This document shows positions 7,722 to 15,905 of a DNA stretch of 64,000 bases, piece after piece. The DNA comes from Chrysaora quinquecirrha. Its lineage: Eukaryota > Cnidaria > Scyphozoa > Semaeostomeae > Pelagiidae. A model generated the notes under the pieces. The model ran no database searches. It was not told the DNA's origin and worked only from the letters and a program-made list of their open reading frames with translations. Location: the NCBI GenBank assembly GCA_014526335.1, contig JACTAT010000042.1:879541-943540 (forward strand). The letters are read 5' to 3'. A program made the position numbers and the translations under genes. Each line of letters opens with the position of its first letter. Within the stretch, counting starts at the first letter, position 1.

Positions 7722-8705
7722 ATGGCTGCAATTTATGAAGTTAGAGATGAAGAGGGCCTAATCAAGTCATCATTTGGTGTCCAACCCGGTTCTAACAAAT
7801 GGTTGTTAGTGGTGAAAGATACAATTAAAGATGGATTAGCTGTTAAATCAATGGCTATTTCTCATGCAGCACTGGCTCGTCTCTTGGAAATAGTTGGTGA
7901 AAACATAAACGATCAATTCCAGTTCCGCGGAGAAGATGCTGAAAGTCTGTTTGAGAAGAACAAAGCACACATTCAATCAAAGCAGTACTTTGGCAGAATC
8001 ACACAGTTTCTAACACTATACACTGAAGTTTTGAGCAAAGAAGAAGCGTATGAGGATAAGCTGGAAATCTATTTGCAGAAAAATGGTGATTTCCCTCTAC
8101 GACTCTGTCTTGGAATTCGAAGATGGAAGAATGAGAAGCCATCAAAGACGGGAATAAATCTGAAAGAAGAAATGCTGAAAGCATTATATGAAAAGGTTGC
8201 TGATCTGAAAATGCTTCCACAACCATCCCGAAAAAGACCAGCGAGTGATGATGATGAACAGATTCAAAAGAAGAAAAAGAAACAAGAAGAAGAAGATCCG
8301 ACAAAGATTGATGTTCAAGTGCAAGAAGCATATGCCGAACTTCTCCTGAAATATATTTTCAACAAAGCAAAAGAGTATTGTGAAAAGTGTGCAACTACAG
8401 AGATGTGGGCAAAACAAATTGATGCTGCTGATCATAAGCAAGATTGTATGATACATAATGCTTTTAGATTTCTAACATTTCACATTAGTTATGTCAACTC
8501 CGACATGCTGGCTGAAGGGAAAGAATCGTTTAAGAAATCAATGTTTGATGAGCTGAAGAAGAAGAATGGCCGACTGAATCAAACAATCAAATTCAGAGTT
8601 GAAAATCTGCATGATGAATTATCTCATCCAAGGCTCTTCACATCGATGTATCTGTTGCAAATATTGAGCAGAATAATAAACAATTTAATCATGGCATTTG
8701 CCTAG
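7722..8705 (+). CDS. unknown 327-aa protein, probably nuclear
   Basis: I do not recognise a family. The protein is intact and has its own well-formed promoter. The N-terminal 140 residues look globular. A basic-acidic-basic linker around residues 169-195 (SRKRP then a run of five lysines) resembles a bipartite nuclear localisation signal. The C-terminal 130 residues are predicted from composition to be mainly helical and contain a CEKCATTEMW segment and several His and Cys residues, but no standard zinc-finger spacing. It lies between the accessory genes and the decayed ATPase. A role in DNA binding or early regulation is possible but unproven. Confidence 0.7.
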   Translation: MAAIYEVRDEEGLIKSSFGVQPGSNKWLLVVKDTIKDGLAVKSMAISHAALARLLEIVGENINDQFQFRGEDAESLFEKNKAHIQSKQYFGRITQFLTLYTEVLSKEEAYEDKLEIYLQKNGDFPLRLCLGIRRWKNEKPSKTGINLKEEMLKALYEKVADLKMLPQPSRKRPASDDDEQIQKKKKKQEEEDPTKIDVQVQEAYAELLLKYIFNKAKEYCEKCATTEMWAKQIDAADHKQDCMIHNAFRFLTFHISYVNSDMLAEGKESFKKSMFDELKKKNGRLNQTIKFRVENLHDELSHPRLFTSMYLLQILSRIINNLIMAFA

Positions 8706-8746
8706 ACTGAACGTTGTTATTCATGAGATGTTTAAAATTAGTGAAC

Positions 8747-8826
8747 ATTAGTTTGGTGTTATAGATATTAGTTTGATGTTATAGATATTAGTTCAATGTT
8801 ATAGATATTATTTCAATGTTGTAGCT
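8747..8826. repeat. 20-bp tandem repeat, about four units
   Basis: Units like ATAGATATTAGTTTGATGTT recur every 20 bp with small changes. They lie between the end of the 327-aa gene and the ATPase remnant, where the ATPase N-terminus would be expected, so this may mark the deletion that removed it. Confidence 0.75.
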
Positions 8827-8858
8827 AGATGTAAGCGGAGTAACAATATTCCAATCTT

Positions 8859-9392
8859 ATGTGGATCTCGGGAACAAATCAACCGGAATTGTTTGAGTGC
8901 ATTAAAAAAAGTTTTAACGGGAATTGTAGATTTATTACTGAGCTACCTGAAAACTTGTACGAAGAAATCGAAAAATCAGACAAAAGATTAACTATTGTTG
9001 TCGATGGTTTAATGCATTAAATTGCCAACTTTAAAGTTTTGGGAAAATTGTTCACAAAAAGAAGATCTCATCTAAACATCAACGTCATTGTTATGATGCA
9101 AAACCCTTTTCCAAGAGGAACAGAAATGAGAAATTTGGCTCTAAATACTCAATATCAAGTTCTTTTCAAGAATCCTTGCGATAGAAGTCAAATTAGATCT
9201 CTTGCATGACAAATTATACCCTCATCTCCAAAAACATTCCTTGACATTTACATAGATGCAACAGCAAGAATGTACGGGTACTTACTTTGTGATTTCACAC
9301 AATCGATTGGAGAAGATATGAGGTTTTGCACCAATATTTTCCCTAATGAAGCTCTTTTAGTGGTGCACAAATCTAAAAAAGACTATAAATAG
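8859..9392 (+). pseudogene. decayed packaging ATPase (FtsK/HerA, A32-like) lacking Walker A
   Basis: A single frame of 178 codons from the ATG at 8859 to TAG at 9390-9392, interrupted by TAA at 9018-9020 and TGA at 9207-9209. Family motifs remain: TIVVDGLM is the Walker B strand (with DG where DD or DE is usual), NVIVMMQNPFP is the sensor-like strand with its conserved Q-N, and MRNLALNTQYQVLFKNP and the final GYLLCDF segment are typical of Polinton genome-packaging ATPases. The N-terminal 50-60 residues that should hold the Walker A loop are missing, with a short tandem repeat in their place. The protein would power DNA entry into the capsid; here it cannot be functional. Confidence 0.85.
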
Positions 9393-9421
9393 ACATCAAC
9401 AATTCAGTAAAAACATTGAAA

Positions 9422-9602
9422 ATGGATTCTTTTGAGAAGATAGTCATGGAACCAAGCAAATCTGACGATGAACCAGTGAAGAAAAAGCCTAAAAAGGTTA
9501 TAAATAAATATAAATAAAGGAAGAAAGTATAAGAAAAGAAAGCGACGAAGAAAAAAGTGTACAACTGTTAAATTGTTAGAATTGTTAATTGATTTATTAT
9601 GA
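9422..9602 (+). pseudogene. small basic ORF, apparently frameshifted
   Basis: An ATG at 9422 opens a 31-codon frame ending in TAA (9515-9517) with an acidic start and a basic end (KKKPKKV). In another frame the following sequence continues with a strongly basic stretch (KYKKRKRRRKK) and stops at TGA 9600-9602, which overlaps the integrase ATG at 9599. This looks like one small basic protein gene with a frameshift near 9505-9517. No function is recognisable. Confidence 0.4.
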
Positions 9603-10657
9603 GTTTAGAAAAGTTATATTCTGATCCTTCTGTTCCGGGCTCTCTGGGGGGTTTGGATAAAGCGTATAGGGAATTCAAAAAAGTGATTCCTAATTTGAAA
9701 AGGAAAGATGTTGAAGAGTGGAGTAAAACTAGTCTTGCATATTCACTGCACAAACCAAGTAGGAGGAACTTTAAACGAGAGTGGATACTAACCAATAACA
9801 CTGATTATTTGTAGGAATGTGATCTTGTTGATATGATGCAATTGTAATAATAAAACGACAACATTACATTCCTATTATGCTGTATTGATACTTTTAGCAA
9901 GGAATGCGTGGGTAAAGCCTCTAAAATGAAAAACTGCAAAAGAATTGTCAATGCGTTTAAAAGAAATTTTATCGGAAAGAAAACCTAAAAAGGTACGATC
10001 CGATAAAGGCATTTAGTTTATAAACAAAGAATTCCAAGCTTTGTTAGAGAAAAACAATATTGGGTTTTACACTGCAAATAACGAAGAAAAGGCAGCAATT
10101 GTTGAACGATTTAACAGAACATTAAAAGGACGAATGTATAGATACTTTACAGCACGAAATACGTTGAGATACATTGATAATTTACAAGATTTTGTCGACT
10201 CATACAATAATACATACTACAGATCTATTGGTATAAGACCTTTTGAAGTCAACCAAGACAATGTCGACGCTGTTTGAAAAGACTGTTTAAAAAGAAACGA
10301 AAAAATAAAAAGCTTTTCAAAAATGGAGATTATGTAAGGTTGAGTTTGAAAAAGAGAATGTTTAAGAAAGATTACCTGCAAAATTATACTGAAGAAATAT
10401 TCAAGTTCAGTAAAGTCTTTAAAGAAAGATATCCAGTAATGTATGAAATTGAAGATCTACAAGGTGAAAAGATAGTTGATTATTTTTACAAAGAAGAGCT
10501 ACAGCGTGTGTATCTTCCAAAAACATTTGTTGTCGAGCAAGTGTTGAAAACTAAGAAAAAAGGAGGCAAAGACTTCTATTTAATCAGATGGCGAGGTTAT
10601 CCTACACAATTTGATGAGTGGGTAGCTGTACCTGTACGTCAATTAGAGACAATATGA
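9599..10657 (+). pseudogene. decayed Polinton integrase with C-terminal chromodomain
   Basis: The N-terminus (9599-9814) has the usual Polinton integrase opening: DPSVPGSLGGLDKAY, then a helix, then AYSLHKPSRRNF. A TAG (9812-9814), a run of TAA codons (9845-9853) and shifts near 9985 and 10275 break the gene. The three catalytic regions of the DDE core can still be found: a DLVDM segment (about 9821), RSDKG (about 9997) and the EKAAIVERFNRTLK segment with the glutamate (about 10090). The last part (10274-10657) has an SH3-like stretch and a chromodomain (FVVEQVL, then YLIRWRGYP, then FDEWV). The intact protein would insert the element and make the 6-bp duplication; the chromodomain would guide it to chromatin. 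The stop overlaps the next ATG (ATGA). Confidence 0.9.
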
Positions 10658-11460
10658 GTGATGAAGAATTTGATTTGGTTCTTCCTTCGGGATTTGCTAC
10701 TGATTGCTTACTTGGGGCATATACGACCTTTTTAATGAAAAATCTACCTTGATAAAGAAATTATTGAAACAGGCGATAATACTCTCATGTATTATGAATT
10801 CAAAAGGCTTTTCAATGATAGTGTATTGAATTTCTCTGAGTTTGGTTATCAGTTGAAAAACATGTTATCAGTATCATTGATTGTTGCAAAGATACAGTTT
10901 GAAATGAAAGATAATTTGAAATCATTAGGATAGGAGAGCAACTGAAATTTACCAGTGCACTTCTCATAAAATTTCCAAGACCTTTGGCCCATTTCCTCGG
11001 CTTGGAAGATCAAATGAATCACACTTTGCCAAATGGTTCAATGACGAAATACTTTGAATACAAGACTTCTGATAGAATACAACCTCATCAGGCTATGTAT
11101 CTGATTGTATATAAGAAGAAGGCAGATGGTGATCCGTTAACCGGAGGGAAGATCAACTGTTTGAGTAGAATAAAGGACAGTGTTCATCTAAATGAACATA
11201 GATCTATAATTATAGAATGCGATTTATTGGAAAGCAACTACCTTGGTGGTATTGAGAAAAGGCGAGTTTTGAGAAAACTAACATTTTACGATACAGATCT
11301 TGATACACATGTTAGATATTATGCTCCAAAGAATATAATTTTTACACCACTGGAGAGGTTACAGTTTCAACAAACTTGAATAAAATTGGTAGATGATGAT
11401 GGGAATCCTATAAAATTAACATATCTCTATTCCGCAAAGCAATCTATTGGAGGAACATGA
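10654..11460 (+). pseudogene. decayed Polinton structural protein, copy 1
   Basis: Opens with MSDEEFDLVLPSGFATD, the F-x-L-x-L-P-S beginning of a widespread Polinton protein, then stops at 10750-10752. The reading continues in another frame to about 10934 and then returns to frame at 10984-11379 (FLGLEDQ, then a CDLLESNYLGG segment). A further in-frame TGA at 11377-11379 precedes the last 26 codons. The CDLL segment aligns with CSLLDYQVVG in the neighbour at 11824-12773, so the two are tandem relatives. The family is thought to be virion-associated; its exact place in the particle is not known to me. Confidence 0.6.
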
Positions 11461-11486
11461 CTAACAGTTAGAATTAGGCCGGTAAT

Positions 11487-11831
11487 ATGAATTTTACTTT
11501 AAATAATAGACGTGTACCAGTGGATACCAGTTGGAAATGTAGTATGATTGCTTGCACGCTATATCGAAAAGAAAAAGATGAGAATGAAAAAGTGTTTGCT
11601 GCTTGCTGTGATTTTATTATAAGTAAGGATGCTGTTCCTCTATTTGGCTTAATTATTGATGATTTGAAATATATTCACAGATCAACTATAAATCCTGCAT
11701 CATATACAGTAACAAGATCTGATATAAAATCATTTGATATCAAAATCATAAACTGGGAAACGTTGGAAGATATATCAGATAAATTTGAAGACAATTGTCA
11801 GATTGACTTGTATTTCAGCAAAGATGATTAA
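11487..11831 (+). CDS. small unknown protein (114 aa)
   Basis: An intact 114-aa frame between the two structural-protein copies. It is rich in beta-type residues (DFIISKDAVPLFGLII, then a C-terminal QIDLYF strand) and has no charged tail, membrane segment or motif that I recognise. Its stop overlaps the next start codon by 8 bp (ATG at 11824), so the two were probably translated from one message. It could be a small capsid-associated protein or a fragment of a third relative of its neighbours. Confidence 0.5.
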   Translation: MNFTLNNRRVPVDTSWKCSMIACTLYRKEKDENEKVFAACCDFIISKDAVPLFGLIIDDLKYIHRSTINPASYTVTRSDIKSFDIKIINWETLEDISDKFEDNCQIDLYFSKDD

Positions 11832-12773
11832 TGACTTTTATCTTACATGTTCCAACGATTCGGATTCAGCAATAAAACTTAAAGAACAATTACATTTGCA
11901 TGGAAAATGGGAGGTGGCATTAGTGGAAATGGTCTACGAACTGAGCGATAGGTTTGTATTTGCAGAATTCAAATATGGGACATATGAACCCTGGCGAATG
12001 ATGGGAGTTTTCCAAATTGGTACTGACAAGGTTGGTTTTGAAGATTTGAATGTGAGATTGGTAATATCCGATGAATATACAAAGAAATGGAATCAAGCAG
12101 CTGATAAGTGCAAGTATTATGTACGTCTTATTCACTTTATTGGTGAAATCTCAGCTGGAGATGCCGTTCATAAATTAACCATGAGAGAAATTGTTTCAAT
12201 TATGAATGAAGACATTCGCACACAAGAGGGAAGAGTAAAAGAATATGTAAAAGAATTAGGTTTGCCTTACAAAGGTCTGCCACAGTTTTCAATTGTAGAT
12301 TCAAAATCAAGATAACCTTTCCAAAGTATGTTAAAAGAGTTGCATTGGGAAAAGATTTGTGCAAATTGTTTGGATTCGTTGAAGCTACAGAAGAATATAA
12401 TAATAACATGAATAATGTTTATTACAGAGATGTGAGATGGACACCATGTCCATTTACTGGAACTTATCTAGACAAACCATTAACAGATTATGTATTCAAC
12501 GCAATCGAAAGAACGACTGATGTGGTGGGTGATGACCATTTCCAAGTCAATGCAGAAGGGAAGAATATGTTTATATATTGCTCGCTATTAGACTATCAAG
12601 TAGTTGGAAAAATAAGCATGCCACTTCTACGCTTCATTACGTTGAAAATTAACAAGCACATTGTAAATTTTGTGGAATTTGAAAATTTGTTTTACTATCC
12701 ATTGTTATACAACGATATCAACGAATTTACTATAAAAGTCTACATCAAGTTGGGAAAAGAGGAAAATTTCTAA
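11824..12773 (+). pseudogene. Polinton structural protein, copy 2, one frameshift
   Basis: Starts MINDFYLTCSNDSDS and has HGKWEVALVEMVYE (about residues 25-38), matching the G-x-W-E-V-A-L-x-E signature of the Polinton family also seen in copy 1. The first frame ends at 12315. The second part, open to 12773, holds KDLCKLFGF and CSLLDYQVVG near the C-terminus. The two frames differ by a single-base shift at about 12298-12310. Copies 1 and 2 probably arose by tandem duplication. The first frame could also be read from a TTG at 11785, but the ATG at 11824 fits the family start. Confidence 0.7.
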
Positions 12774-12813
12774 AAAGCAAAGACAACATTCTTGCTACAC
12801 TTTACAAGGAAAC

Positions 12814-13266
12814 ATGTATGATTTCCCAATTTACAAATCAACTCTGTATTTTTAAACCTACAAGCGTGGAAGAGGAGTAGGTAGTATTTTCAGGAAAGCT
12901 GGATCTATTTTTAAAAGAGCTGTTAAAGCTGCAATGCCAACTTTAAAGAAGCAAGGTGTAAAAGCTGCGGAGAAAATTTTGAAACCTGTTTTAGAAGAAG
13001 AAGTAGAGAAGGTAGGTGATCGGATATTAGCTGGTGAGAATGTTGGAGAAGTTGTAAAAATACTGCCAAAGTCACCTGCTGGTAAGAAATCGACTGCTGG
13101 TAAGAAATCAAGAGTTCGTCCTAAAAGATCTATAAAAGAAAGCACCATGAGAGGGATATTCATACCTAAGCAGCCGGTGAAGAAGAGAAGAGCTAAGAAA
13201 GCTAAGAAACCTGATTTGAAAAAAACTTTGTTGAAGAAACTGTTGAAGAAGAATTTGCAACAATGA
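12814..13266 (+). pseudogene. pVI/pX-like minor virion protein with premature stop
   Basis: The frame starts at the ATG at 12814 (MYDFPIYKS), meets a TAA at 12853-12855, then stays open in the same frame to 13266. The body has RGRGVGSIFRKAG and a helical AVKAAMPTLKKQG stretch, then a Lys-rich C-terminus with two SPAGKKS/STAGKKS repeats. A Gly-Arg start, an amphipathic middle and a basic tail placed just before the capsid gene are typical of the Polinton proteins likened to adenovirus pVI/pX. Translation from the internal ATG at 12934 would skip the first 40 codons. Its stop overlaps the capsid start (ATGA, 13263-13266). Confidence 0.6.
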
Positions 13267-14582
13267 GCATAAAGCCAGAATATACTGAATGTCCTAGTGA
13301 AAGTTTGGATTTATTCTGCCCACCAGTAATTCAAAACGATGTCAAGTATTTTAAAGATGTTGAATATTTTCCACAAACTGCTGCTCTCAATGCCTCAAAA
13401 CAAACTGTTGTGTTTGACATTCCTGCTCAGCCTGATCATATGATTGACTTGAATCATTCTTATTTCGTCTCGACTCTGGCTATTAAAAGAGTCGATGGAA
13501 GTAATATTGGAAAAACCACTGCAGAATTTGCTGGAGTAATAAATAATATTGGCCAATCCATGTGGAAGCAGATAGAGCTGGTTTTGAATGACACTCCCGT
13601 CACAGAAGCAAATGGAATGTATGCCTACCAATCTTACTTGGAAACAATTCTGACGTTTGATGAAACCAGAGCTAAAAACTATTTGAAAATGACAAACTGG
13701 GTCAGTGATACGATTGGGAAAGAAAATGTTGGTTTTCCAACAACAGCATCAGTAAAAAATCTGGGTTTAAATGCAAGATCTGCACCATTTGACGAGAGTG
13801 AAAAGGTTAAAGTGTTGACAAAACCTCATGTCAACATTTGCAATCAAAGCAAATACTTGCTGCCTGGTGTTCGTCTTCAATGGCGATTGAGTCCAAACAG
13901 TGATGTGTTTTGTTTGATGAGAAAAGCTGGAACCACTTCGCGCTTATACATTTCCGAAGTGAAACTGGTGCTTCGTCACATACATCTTAAAGATGATGTA
14001 TTGAAAGGAATTGAAAGAACACTGATGAAAACGAATGCGGTTTACCCAGTCTGTCAACCTCACATGGCAAGCTACTTAATCAATGCTGCAACAACCAACT
14101 GGGTTCAAGATAATGTATTCAACGGAAAGATTCCAAACAGATTGTTTTTTGCGCTGGTTGATAATTCATCATTCAATGGAGCGGATGAAGGAAATCCTTT
14201 TGAGTTTGAACATGCTTCTGTTTCTGCCATTCAAGTGACTGTTGACAATCAGGAAATTACCCCACCTCTAAGATTGAATTATGATGATGATGATTACTTT
14301 GATGCCTACAGCCGCTTGGTGACCAGCTTGAATAATTCACCTAGTCTAATTGATTATGATAGATTCAAACAAGGATCAGCAATCTATGGGTTTGATTTGA
14401 CACCAAAAGGAAACTGTGCAGATGAGCAATATTTGCTTAAAAGAGAGGGTAACCTGAGAATCAGTATAAATTTTGCAAACGCTGTTGACAGTTTGATGAA
14501 CATTGTAATTTTGGGTGAATTTGATAGAGTCATTCAAATTGATAGTCATAAAAACATCATTCGAGATCAGGGGCGCAAATGA
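13263..14582 (+). CDS. major capsid protein (double jelly-roll type)
   Basis: A 439-aa open protein. The opening (ESLDLFCPPVIQNDV), the FDIPAQPDHMIDLNHSYF strand, the SMWKQIELVLNDTPV strand, AYQSYLETIL, and the end (EGNLRISINFANAVD, NIVILGEFDRVIQID) match the Polinton major capsid layout, which is a double jelly-roll that forms the hexon-like trimers of the shell. Position before the adenain-like protease and after the pVI-like gene agrees. The final four codons and the stop come from a hAT MITE inserted at 14568; the pre-insertion frame on the far side would have ended one codon later (TGG TAA at 15296-15301), so only the extreme C-terminus is altered. Compared with many Polinton capsids it is on the short side. 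Confidence 0.85.
   Translation: MSIKPEYTECPSESLDLFCPPVIQNDVKYFKDVEYFPQTAALNASKQTVVFDIPAQPDHMIDLNHSYFVSTLAIKRVDGSNIGKTTAEFAGVINNIGQSMWKQIELVLNDTPVTEANGMYAYQSYLETILTFDETRAKNYLKMTNWVSDTIGKENVGFPTTASVKNLGLNARSAPFDESEKVKVLTKPHVNICNQSKYLLPGVRLQWRLSPNSDVFCLMRKAGTTSRLYISEVKLVLRHIHLKDDVLKGIERTLMKTNAVYPVCQPHMASYLINAATTNWVQDNVFNGKIPNRLFFALVDNSSFNGADEGNPFEFEHASVSAIQVTVDNQEITPPLRLNYDDDDYFDAYSRLVTSLNNSPSLIDYDRFKQGSAIYGFDLTPKGNCADEQYLLKREGNLRISINFANAVDSLMNIVILGEFDRVIQIDSHKNIIRDQGRK
14560..14567. repeat. left 8-bp target duplication of the hAT MITE
   Basis: TTCGAGAT, repeated exactly at 15288-15295. An 8-bp duplication is diagnostic of hAT transposition. Confidence 0.93.
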
Positions 14583-15287
14583 GGGGGGGTGTGGGGGGGT
14601 GTGACACCCCCCCAATAATTTTGCCAACCGGTCCCAGTAGCTACTTTATAGTGATAAAGTCGGTCCCGATCCGGCTCTGAACTAAATTATTTCCATTTTC
14701 AATAGTAATAAACAGAGTTGTACCCGAAACCCAAAGAAAAATCGGTAAAAAATTGCTCTCATGCAGATCATTGAACATTGAACTTAATTCACCACGCTGT
14801 TTTGCATAGCAGGAGATAGTGATGATGTTTTCTTGAAAGAACAAATTAGCAAACAAAAGGGCCAGAGCAGCTAGGCGGGACAACTTTCGGCCAATTGCAA
14901 CCCAATCCCTTCATGACAGTACAATGTATTGGTAGTCAATACTGCCGTTAGTCAGGAGATGCCTAGCTGTACAACAAAGACAAGTTGTGTCAGCCATTTC
15001 TGGCCTTATTTTTTATGTTTCTGGACAATTCCGGGCGTCAGGCGACAACATCGACATAAATTTTGACAAAACTTGTTGTTTCTTAGGTTTTCTTCAACAG
15101 CTGGGCTGCGCAAAAAATACATTAAAAGAGTCCTGAAATGGTCACCAGAGCGATTCTAGCAACCCAATTTTTCAAAATTTTCCGGGGGAGCAACCTAGGT
15201 GGGTGCGATTTTCGGCACACAAAGACCAATACCCTTCGGTCCCACTTCATGACACCCCCCCAATAATTTTTTCGATTTGCGCCCCTG
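14568..15287. mobile_element. 720-bp non-autonomous hAT transposon (MITE)
   Basis: Begins CAGGGGCGCAAAT and ends with its exact reverse complement (13-bp terminal inverted repeats), flanked by the 8-bp duplication TTCGAGAT. Just inside both ends lie G7/C7 runs with a TGACACCCCCC motif and an AATAATTTT segment that extend the inverted symmetry. There is no transposase; the longest frames are under 85 codons and random. It landed in the last codons of the capsid gene and inside the gap before the protease gene, without disturbing either reading frame. Confidence 0.95.
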
Positions 15288-15303
15288 TTCGAGATTGGTA
15301 ATT

Positions 15304-15789
15304 ATGGATGATATAACGATTAATAACTTACTTGTAAAACGTGAAAAGCTACCTCATTTCCATGGTGTATTTGGGAAAGATGAAATCAAAAACATCGACA
15401 TTCATTCTCTACCTTGTTCATTTATTTTCAACGAAGATAATTTTACTGGTAAAGGAACCCACTGGGTAGCTGTCTATATTGCTGATGATGGTCGATTGGA
15501 TTTCTATGATTCGTTTGGTGAACCTCCTATGTTGAAAGAATTTCTACATTTTATTAGACCGTTTCAGCTCACTTATAACAAGGTTCAAGTTCAATCCTAT
15601 GAGAATGCTACATGTGGACAACATTGCATATTCTTTCTAATCAATAGAACAAAAAACGTTTCAATGAACTCGATGGTTAATAAATATTTCAACATTCATA
15701 ATAAGTTAGATAACGATTTATTTGTTTACAACTATGTTAAACGAAGATATAATTTAAGTTTGTTAAAACAATTTGTTACAGCAATTTAG
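15304..15789 (+). CDS. adenain-like cysteine protease
   Basis: A 161-aa protein with every catalytic element of the adenovirus protease family: THWVAVYI with H53, FYDSFGEPP with D69 (third member of the triad), and QSYENATCG with Q97 for the oxyanion hole and C104 as nucleophile. The Q-to-C spacing of seven equals that of adenain (Q115/C122). The enzyme matures capsid and core precursors; matching sites are present in the basic proteins at 6704-7410. The ATG at 15304 is chosen because it is the first in frame after the MITE and its target duplication. Gene length is a little shorter than adenain (about 204 aa), as is usual for Polintons. Confidence 0.93.
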   Translation: MDDITINNLLVKREKLPHFHGVFGKDEIKNIDIHSLPCSFIFNEDNFTGKGTHWVAVYIADDGRLDFYDSFGEPPMLKEFLHFIRPFQLTYNKVQVQSYENATCGQHCIFFLINRTKNVSMNSMVNKYFNIHNKLDNDLFVYNYVKRRYNLSLLKQFVTAI

Positions 15790-15900
15790 AATAATGTTAC
15801 AACAGTTTGTTAAAATAGTTTAGAATAATGTTACAACAGTTTAGTTTAGAATATTGTTACAACAGTTTAGTTTAGAATATTGTTAAAATAGTTTGTTAAA
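15790..15900. repeat. AT-rich tandem repeat between convergent genes
   Basis: Units such as TTTAGAATAATGTTACAACAG recur about four times with a period of roughly 26-34 bp. It fills the space between the stop codons of the protease (plus) and polymerase (minus) and may carry both 3' ends. No clear terminator hairpin is seen. Confidence 0.65.
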
Positions 15901-15905
15901 ACAGT

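Noticed and set aside
7999..8456. Minus-strand frames under the 327-aa gene
   Set aside because: Shadow frames opposite a convincing plus-strand gene with its own promoter; low-complexity Leu/Phe content comes from the Lys/Glu codons of the real gene.
14641..14883. 80-codon minus-strand frame inside the hAT MITE
   Set aside because: No similarity to transposase motifs; the element is too short and the frame has no supporting signals.
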